From Firmicutes bacterium CAG:555 (GTDB taxonomy: Bacteria; Bacillota; Clostridia; Oscillospirales; Oscillospiraceae): DNA of 10,558 nt. The number at the start of each line of letters is the position of its first letter. The stretch's first letter is position 1. Positions 6,051 through 10,558 of the stretch are shown here, in pieces. Under the pieces are notes generated by a model that worked only from the letters and a program-made list of their open reading frames with translations, was not told where the DNA came from and searched no databases. Location of the stretch: positions 22,000 to 32,557 of the forward strand of contig HF986907.1 in NCBI GenBank assembly GCA_000431075.1, written 5' to 3'. Both the position numbers and the translations under genes were made by a program.

Positions 6051-9000
6051 ATGAAAAGGTTATTGGCACTGTTCTTAGCCCTTATCATGGTGTGCACGCT
6101 CCTGCCCGTCTCCGCTTTGGCGGCAGGCACGGATACGCTCACCGTCTCCGGCAAGGAATACACCGCCAGCGCTTCCGGCACGGGCTGGTCATGGGACGCA
6201 GCGAAAAAGACGCTGACCCTGAGCGGCTATGACGGCAGCGCCATAAAATACGGCGGTGACCTGACCGTCGTTTTAAAGGGCGCCAACACCATAAGTCTTG
6301 CAAAGGATGCAAAGTCCGGCATATCCGTCGGCGGCAAGCTGACGATAAACAAGACAAGCTCATCGGCAAGCGACACGCTGACCATTAAGCAGACCGTGGC
6401 CGCATCCCCGTCGAACCTCATCCAGACCGGCAAGGACGACGAGGCACACGCATGCGTCATAAACGGCGGCACCGTCACCCTCAAAAACGAGGTGGTCGGC
6501 GGTACCGGCACGGGCATTGCGAACATGACCGTCGTAAATAATGACGCACGGCTGAATATCACGGCCCCCTACCGTGGCGTAGGCTCGACCCTCAAGACCA
6601 ACACCTCCGGCACAGTCACCGTTACGACAAACGGCAGCAACTCCTTTGCCGCCGCCGTCTGCTCACTCGATGCCTCCGGCACCGGCACCGTGACGCTGAA
6701 CGCCCCCACACCGGCGGTCACCGTGTGCGAGAGCCTGAAAATTGCAAGCACCGCAGGCAATGTCGTCCTAAACGGTTATACCAAGGTCGCAAACGATCCC
6801 GTGGACAACTACTCCGTTGACTACAATAAAAAGGTGAAGGGCGTAGATAATTACTACGAGGGCAGCTATACAACTGACCCGAACGGCAACCCCGGGTATT
6901 ATCTTTGCGACTCAAGCGGTCAGCCGCTTTCCTCGGCGACCTATCAGACCGTTGACGGTCAGCCGCTTGCGATAATGGACTCGAAGCTGCTCGACCTTTC
7001 CGGTCTCAAGGTCGGCACGAAGTATGAATCGACCATTGCCGTTATCAACGCCACCAGAGGCGGCTCGGGCGGCTATGTGTTCTCCGTTGTCTCCGGCAAG
7101 CTGCCTGCGGGGCTTACGATGGACTCAAAAACCGGCCGCATCTCCGGCACACCGTCGGCTGCAAGTGAAGCAGGCGCCTTTGTCGTCTCTGCCAAGGACA
7201 GCAAGGGCTCGACCGCACAGGTAACGATAAACTACTCCGCCGTCAAGGCGTCCGAGGAGTTTTTGTATGTCGATTATTCGGATAATTCAAGCTACATAAA
7301 GTTCAATGTCAAGACCGATAAAGAGGGGCTCGGCTGGAGCTACACCGCCTCGAACAAGACCCTCACCCTCAAGGGCTACAACGCAGGCCCCATCAAGTGT
7401 GACACAGACCTCAATATTGTCCTGAGCGGCACTAACACCGTCACTCTGCCCGGCCCTGCCCGTGAAGGCATCAGCGTCAACGGCAAGCTGACGATAACAA
7501 AGACCAACAGCACCCTCGGCGATACGCTGACCGTAAAACAGACGACCACCACGACCTCGGCCGACCTTATCGTCACCGGCAGCGCAGGTCAGGCGCAATC
7601 GCTTGAGGTCAACGGCGGCACCGTGAACCTTGTCGGTGCGGCTGGTGCCGCCGGCACGAGCGGCATCACCAATTGGGCGTATGTCAACAACGACGCAAGA
7701 CTCAATATCACGGCCGCATACCGTGGCGCAGCGTCAAGGCTTATCGCCAACACCTCCGGCGATATCAGAATAACCGTCAACGGCGCCAAAGACGGCGCTG
7801 CGGCGGCATATCTGCTCAACACCTCCGGCAGCGGTAGCGTTACGCTCAACGCCACCGGCACGGCGACCACAGTGTACAATGCCCTGACCGTTGCAAGCAC
7901 CTCAGGCAGCGTCGCCCTCAACGGCTACACCAAGGTAAATACGACCCCGTACTCGAACTTCTCCATCGCATCGAATAAGGCCCTGCAAAACAGCAATGCA
8001 TACTACTTCGGCTACCGCACCTCGACTGCGACCACCGGCAGCGGCTATTATCTGACCGATTCCGCCGGCAAGCCGCTCGAATCTGCGGTCATCGCCTCCA
8101 AGGCGAACCTCCCGCTTACCGTCATGGATTCTGCGCTGTTCGACCTGCCCGCAGCAATGGTCGGCATCAAGCTTGATCGAGAGATATACCTGTCCTGTGC
8201 GACCTACGGCGGCGCAGGCGGCTACAGCTACTCGATAAAGTCCGGCTCGGCACTGCCCGCAGGGCTCACCGTCAATAAGGCCACCGGCGCAATCTCCGGC
8301 ACGCCCACAAGATCCGCTTCGGCAGGCTCGTTTGTCGTCGTCGTGACCGATAAGGCCGGCACCACCGCCGAAGTCACGATAAACTACGGCAAGATCAGCG
8401 TTGACAAGGTCGGCGTACCCAGCGTCACCGGCGGCAACGATCCCGATACCGGCAAGCCCCGCCTCACTTGGAACCCCGTTGACGGCGCAGCCAAGTACGA
8501 GGTGTACCGCTCCGGCACCAAAAACGGCAAATACTCGCTGTACTGCACCACTGCCGGCACGAGCTACACCAACACCACCGCCTCCGCAGGCAGCACCTAT
8601 TACTATAAGGTGCGTGCCATCGGCTATGACGGCAGGGCAGGCTCTTATAGCGCAATTAAAGAGCGCACCTGCGACTGCGCAAGACCCGTCGTCACCGCAG
8701 GCAATAACGCAACCTCCGGCAAGGTCACCCTCAAATGGACGGCCGTGACCGGCGCAAAGAGCTACGCCATCTACCGCTCCACGAGCATTGACGGAACATA
8801 CACCAAGATGTACACCACGACCTCCACGAGCTACACCAACTCCACCTCCAAGGGCGGTGTGACTTACTACTACAAGGTTTATGCGCTCTCGAGCAGAACG
8901 ACCTACGCAGATTCTGCGGCAGCTCTCGTTGGCCCATGCGTATGCAAGTGTGCAGCACCCACCGTCACAAGCGGCAACAACGCCTCCTCCGGCAAGGTCA

Positions 9001-9491
9001 CCCTCAAGTGGAAGGCGGTCGAGGGCGCAACGAAGTACGAGATCTGGAGAGCAGGCACCAAAAACGGCACCTACACCAGGATGTACACCACCACGAGCAC
9101 GAGCTACACCAACTCCACCTCCTACGCAGGCTACACCTACTACTATAAGGTCAAGGCTGTCTGCGGCACGAACACCGCCGCTAACTCCGAGTTCAGCTCA
9201 ATTAAAGAGCGTACCTGCGATTGCGCAAGACCCGTCGTGAAAATAAGCCTAAATAACGGCGACCCGAGGCTGACTTGGGCCAAGGTGTATAACGCAGACA
9301 GCTATACCATCTACCGTGCCACCACCGCAAACGGCACTTATTCCAAGATGTACACCACCAAGTACACAAGCTACACCAACACCAGCGCCGTTGCGGGCAA
9401 GACCTACTACTACAAGGTCGTCGCCAATTGCAGCCGCAGCAGCTATGCTACTTCGGCCTACAGCAATGTGGTGCATATCCTTGCAAAATAA
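6051..9491 (+). CDS. Large secreted repeat protein: duplicated beta/Ig-like modules plus four FN3-like domains
   Basis: 1146 residues from ATG 6051, with the excellent ribosome binding site AAGGAGG at 6036-6042. A signal peptide covers residues 1-24 (MKRLL, hydrophobic core, SALA). The mature part starts with two copies of a module of about 383 residues (about 26-400 and 404-783). Each copy has a beta-rich part with GWSW/GWSY followed by LTL.GY (W46, W429), seen in many clostridial surface proteins, and ends in a putative Ig-like He_PIG domain with LPAGLT and ISGTP (I364, and again near 748). Four fibronectin-III-like domains follow, near 787-873, 877-962, 968-1055 and 1059-1146, each with W....A..Y.IYR and TYYYKV patterns. 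Linkers carry cysteine motifs: C874/C876, C963/C965/C967 and C1056/C1058. There is no sortase signal or transmembrane anchor, so it is probably released or held non-covalently. A role in adhesion or carbohydrate binding is plausible, but no catalytic domain is visible. Confidence 0.88.
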   Translation: MKRLLALFLALIMVCTLLPVSALAAGTDTLTVSGKEYTASASGTGWSWDAAKKTLTLSGYDGSAIKYGGDLTVVLKGANTISLAKDAKSGISVGGKLTINKTSSSASDTLTIKQTVAASPSNLIQTGKDDEAHACVINGGTVTLKNEVVGGTGTGIANMTVVNNDARLNITAPYRGVGSTLKTNTSGTVTVTTNGSNSFAAAVCSLDASGTGTVTLNAPTPAVTVCESLKIASTAGNVVLNGYTKVANDPVDNYSVDYNKKVKGVDNYYEGSYTTDPNGNPGYYLCDSSGQPLSSATYQTVDGQPLAIMDSKLLDLSGLKVGTKYESTIAVINATRGGSGGYVFSVVSGKLPAGLTMDSKTGRISGTPSAASEAGAFVVSAKDSKGSTAQVTINYSAVKASEEFLYVDYSDNSSYIKFNVKTDKEGLGWSYTASNKTLTLKGYNAGPIKCDTDLNIVLSGTNTVTLPGPAREGISVNGKLTITKTNSTLGDTLTVKQTTTTTSADLIVTGSAGQAQSLEVNGGTVNLVGAAGAAGTSGITNWAYVNNDARLNITAAYRGAASRLIANTSGDIRITVNGAKDGAAAAYLLNTSGSGSVTLNATGTATTVYNALTVASTSGSVALNGYTKVNTTPYSNFSIASNKALQNSNAYYFGYRTSTATTGSGYYLTDSAGKPLESAVIASKANLPLTVMDSALFDLPAAMVGIKLDREIYLSCATYGGAGGYSYSIKSGSALPAGLTVNKATGAISGTPTRSASAGSFVVVVTDKAGTTAEVTINYGKISVDKVGVPSVTGGNDPDTGKPRLTWNPVDGAAKYEVYRSGTKNGKYSLYCTTAGTSYTNTTASAGSTYYYKVRAIGYDGRAGSYSAIKERTCDCARPVVTAGNNATSGKVTLKWTAVTGAKSYAIYRSTSIDGTYTKMYTTTSTSYTNSTSKGGVTYYYKVYALSSRTTYADSAAALVGPCVCKCAAPTVTSGNNASSGKVTLKWKAVEGATKYEIWRAGTKNGTYTRMYTTTSTSYTNSTSYAGYTYYYKVKAVCGTNTAANSEFSSIKERTCDCARPVVKISLNNGDPRLTWAKVYNADSYTIYRATTANGTYSKMYTTKYTSYTNTSAVAGKTYYYKVVANCSRSSYATSAYSNVVHILAK
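6126..8390 (+). repeat. Internal duplication of a ~383-residue module
   Basis: Matching landmarks are offset by about 1149-1152 bases: GWSW at 6183 against GWSY at 7332, the DARLNITA segment at about 6543 against 7692, and ISGTP at 7140 against 8292. Copy 1 is about 6126-7236 and copy 2 about 7260-8390. The copies have diverged in sequence, indicating an old duplication, but short DNA words remain shared. Confidence 0.85.
8409..9488 (+). repeat. Four tandem FN3-like repeats with a 273-base period
   Basis: The last linker cysteine codons fall at 8676, 8949 and 9222, exactly 273 bases (91 residues) apart. The linker after domain 1 and the linker after domain 3 are almost identical in DNA (from IKERTCDCARPVV, about 8655 and 9201), while the linker after domain 2 differs (CVCKCAAP). 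The TSTSYTNST strands of domains 2 and 3 are also nearly identical. This suggests duplication of two-domain blocks or gene conversion between repeats. Confidence 0.85.
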
Positions 9492-9521
9492 GGGACTATG
9501 AAAATTTAGCAACATACCATG

Positions 9522-9558
9522 AAAAAACCGGGGAGCTTATGCGGCTCCCCGGTTTTCT
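9522..9558 (+). terminator. Rho-independent terminator of the large secreted-protein gene
   Basis: AAAACCGGGGAGC (9524-9536) pairs with GCTCCCCGGTTTT (9544-9556), a 13-bp GC-rich stem around a 7-base loop with A and T flanks. It lies 32 bases after the stop codon at 9491. Confidence 0.94.
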
Positions 9559-9564
9559 TTGTTA

Positions 9565-9581
9565 ATTGACACGGTGTTAAT
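9565..9581. promoter_or_regulatory. Near-palindrome overlapping the sstT -35 box
   Basis: ATTGACAC-G-GTGTTAAT is a 17-base near-palindrome with one mismatch per arm, and its left arm contains the TTGACA box. The placement resembles that of the palindrome at 391-404. It is a candidate operator, but the arms partly reflect the -35 consensus itself. Confidence 0.35.
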
Positions 9582-9594
9582 AATTTGTTAAAAT
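9566..9594 (+). promoter_or_regulatory. SigA-type promoter of sstT
   Basis: TTGACA at 9566-9571 and TAAAAT at 9589-9594 are separated by 17 bases. Transcription should begin near 9601, giving a leader of about 60-65 bases before the sstT start. It lies directly after the terminator of the preceding gene, so sstT is transcribed independently. Confidence 0.82.
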
Positions 9595-9610
9595 ACTGAA
9601 AGTGTTCACT

Positions 9611-9635
9611 CGGGACGGCTGTTTGTCGCCGCCCG
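9611..9635 (+). promoter_or_regulatory. Leader hairpin upstream of the sstT ribosome binding site
   Basis: CGGG (9611-9614) pairs with CCCG (9632-9635), and CGGC (9616-9619) pairs with GCCG (9628-9631). A9615 bulges out and the loop is 8 bases. It lies about 10 bases after the predicted transcription start and 8 bases before the AAAAGGA ribosome binding site. It may stabilise the 5' end or affect translation. It matches no riboswitch class I know and has no T-tract, so it is not a terminator. Confidence 0.5.
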
Positions 9636-9657
9636 AAATATGCAAAAGGAAAGAGAA

Positions 9658-9669
9658 ATGAAAAAATGA
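9658..9669 (+). other. Mini-ORF overlapping the sstT start codon
   Basis: ATG AAA AAA TGA (9658-9669) ends with a TGA that shares the tetranucleotide ATGA (9666-9669) with the sstT ATG. The ribosome binding site AAAAGGA (9644-9650) is 7 bases from this mini-ORF ATG but 15 bases from the sstT ATG. An in-frame ATG at 9640 would extend it to nine codons but lacks its own ribosome binding site. It may be a start-stop coupling device, or one A may be missing from the A6 run. Confidence 0.4.
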
Positions 9670-10558
9670 AAATCGTAAAAGCGTATAACAGCGTAAGCCT
9701 CGTGCTGCGCATCGTTATCGGCATGGTCATCGGCGTGGCTCTTGCCCTGCTCATCCCCAACGCCGCCGAGACCGCACCCGGCATCGGCATCTTAGGCAGC
9801 CTGTTCGTCGGCGCTCTGAAGGCCATCGCCCCGCTGCTGGTGTTCATACTCATCATCAGCGCACTTGCACAGTCCAAGGAGAAGATGGGCAAGCAGTTCG
9901 GCACAGTTATCGTCCTGTACCTCATCTCCACCTTCCTTGCGGCAGTCGTCGCCGTCTGCGCAAGCTTCATTTTCCCCGTGACCATCACCCTCACGGAGGC
10001 CGCCTCCGATGCCGCTCCCGACAGCTTTGCGGCCATCTTCACCGGCCTTCTTAACAACATCGTTGCCAACCCCATCGGCTCGATCGTCAACGCCAACTAC
10101 CTCGGCGTTCTGTTCTGGGCAGTCGTCCTCGGCTTCATGTTCAAGGGCGCATCCGACACGACGAAAAAGTTCCTGTCCGATGCCTCCGAGGCAGTCACCA
10201 AGGCAGTCCGCTTCGTTATCAATCTCGCACCCTTCGGCATCCTCGGTCTCGTGTTCACCGCAGTTTCCACCAGCGGTCTTGCCATCTTCAACGAGTACGG
10301 CAAGCTGCTGCTCATCCTCGTCGGCTGCATGCTCTTTGCCGCCCTTGTCGTCAACCCCATCATGGTGTTCATCGTCATCCGCAAGAATCCGTATCCGCTG
10401 GTGTTCAAGTGCCTCAAGGAAAGCGGCGTCACCGCATTCTTCACCCGCTCCTCGGCCGCTAACATCCCCGTCAACATGACTCTGTGCGAGAGCCTCAAGC
10501 TCGACCGTGAGTTCTACTCGGTCTCCATCCCCCTCGGTGCGACCATCAACATGGCCGG
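9666..10558 (+). CDS. sstT: Serine/threonine:Na+ symporter SstT (3' end cut off by window)
   Basis: The first 297 residues are present; from memory E. coli SstT has about 414, so roughly 115 C-terminal residues lie outside the window. From memory the sequence aligns with E. coli SstT over its whole visible length: LGSLFVGALKAIAPLLVF, LVGCMLFAALVVNPI, FFTRSSAANIPVNM (259-271) and YSVSIPLGATINMAG at the edge. The RSSAANIP segment is the serine-rich re-entrant loop 1 of the dicarboxylate/amino acid:cation symporter family and lines the substrate site. Hydrophobic helices recur, the first at about 9-30. The protein imports serine and threonine with Na+ across the cytoplasmic membrane. The start is ATG 9666; no alternative in-frame start exists upstream in the leader, but the ribosome binding site is better placed for the overlapping mini-ORF. 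Monocistronic as far as visible, with its own promoter. Confidence 0.93.
   Translation, partial: MKIVKAYNSVSLVLRIVIGMVIGVALALLIPNAAETAPGIGILGSLFVGALKAIAPLLVFILIISALAQSKEKMGKQFGTVIVLYLISTFLAAVVAVCASFIFPVTITLTEAASDAAPDSFAAIFTGLLNNIVANPIGSIVNANYLGVLFWAVVLGFMFKGASDTTKKFLSDASEAVTKAVRFVINLAPFGILGLVFTAVSTSGLAIFNEYGKLLLILVGCMLFAALVVNPIMVFIVIRKNPYPLVFKCLKESGVTAFFTRSSAANIPVNMTLCESLKLDREFYSVSIPLGATINMA

Noticed and set aside
9611..9635. Riboswitch or attenuator before sstT
   Set aside because: The leader is only about 65 bases, with one small hairpin, no T-tract and no alternative structure I can find, so no known riboswitch class fits.

Overview
The window looks like chromosomal DNA from a Gram-positive anaerobe, most likely a gut or rumen clostridium (Oscillospiraceae/Ruminococcaceae-like). 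This rests on GC-rich coding regions separated by AT-rich spacers, near-consensus SigA promoters (TTGACA, 17-nt spacer, TATAAT-like), strong AGGAGG-type ribosome binding sites, an IPQTG sortase signal, secreted proteins built from repeats, and a large oxygen-sensitive-looking iron-sulfur flavoprotein. The assignment is an inference from sequence character; no rRNA or other marker gene is present. Every supported gene is on the + strand, and the long minus-strand open frames are shadows.

Layout. (1) Positions 1-242 hold the C-terminal end of an unrecognised protein, followed by a terminator. (2) Positions 391-3543 form a compact two-gene operon with its own promoter and terminator. Its first gene encodes an 887-residue multidomain oxidoreductase: a winged-helix-like N-terminus, several cysteine clusters, a GltD-like FAD/NAD(P)H module and two ferredoxin motifs. 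One base later comes a HypA-type nickel/zinc metallochaperone. (3) Positions 3709-5972 are a single-gene unit for a secreted C69-family (PepD-like) N-terminal nucleophile peptidase. It carries a tail of four His/Cys repeats and a sortase anchor. (4) Positions about 5981-9558 are a single-gene unit for a 1146-residue secreted repeat protein: two copies of a roughly 383-residue beta-rich plus Ig-like module, then four FN3-like domains joined by CxC linkers. (5) From 9565 to the window end is the promoter, leader and first 297 codons of sstT, a Na+-coupled serine/threonine transporter.

How the genes fit together. The first operon is cytoplasmic redox and metal-centre chemistry. The next two units make surface or secreted proteins, and the last imports amino acids. 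A surface peptidase followed by an amino-acid importer fits a peptide- and amino-acid-using lifestyle, but each unit has its own promoter and terminator, so no co-regulated pathway is proven. The points most worth a second look are the coupling of a HypA homologue to the giant flavoprotein, the catalytic cysteine lying exactly at the signal-peptide junction of the C69 enzyme, the recurring cysteine motifs in both exported proteins, and the unusual start region of sstT. I see no CRISPR array, tRNA, rRNA, insertion sequence or phage gene here.
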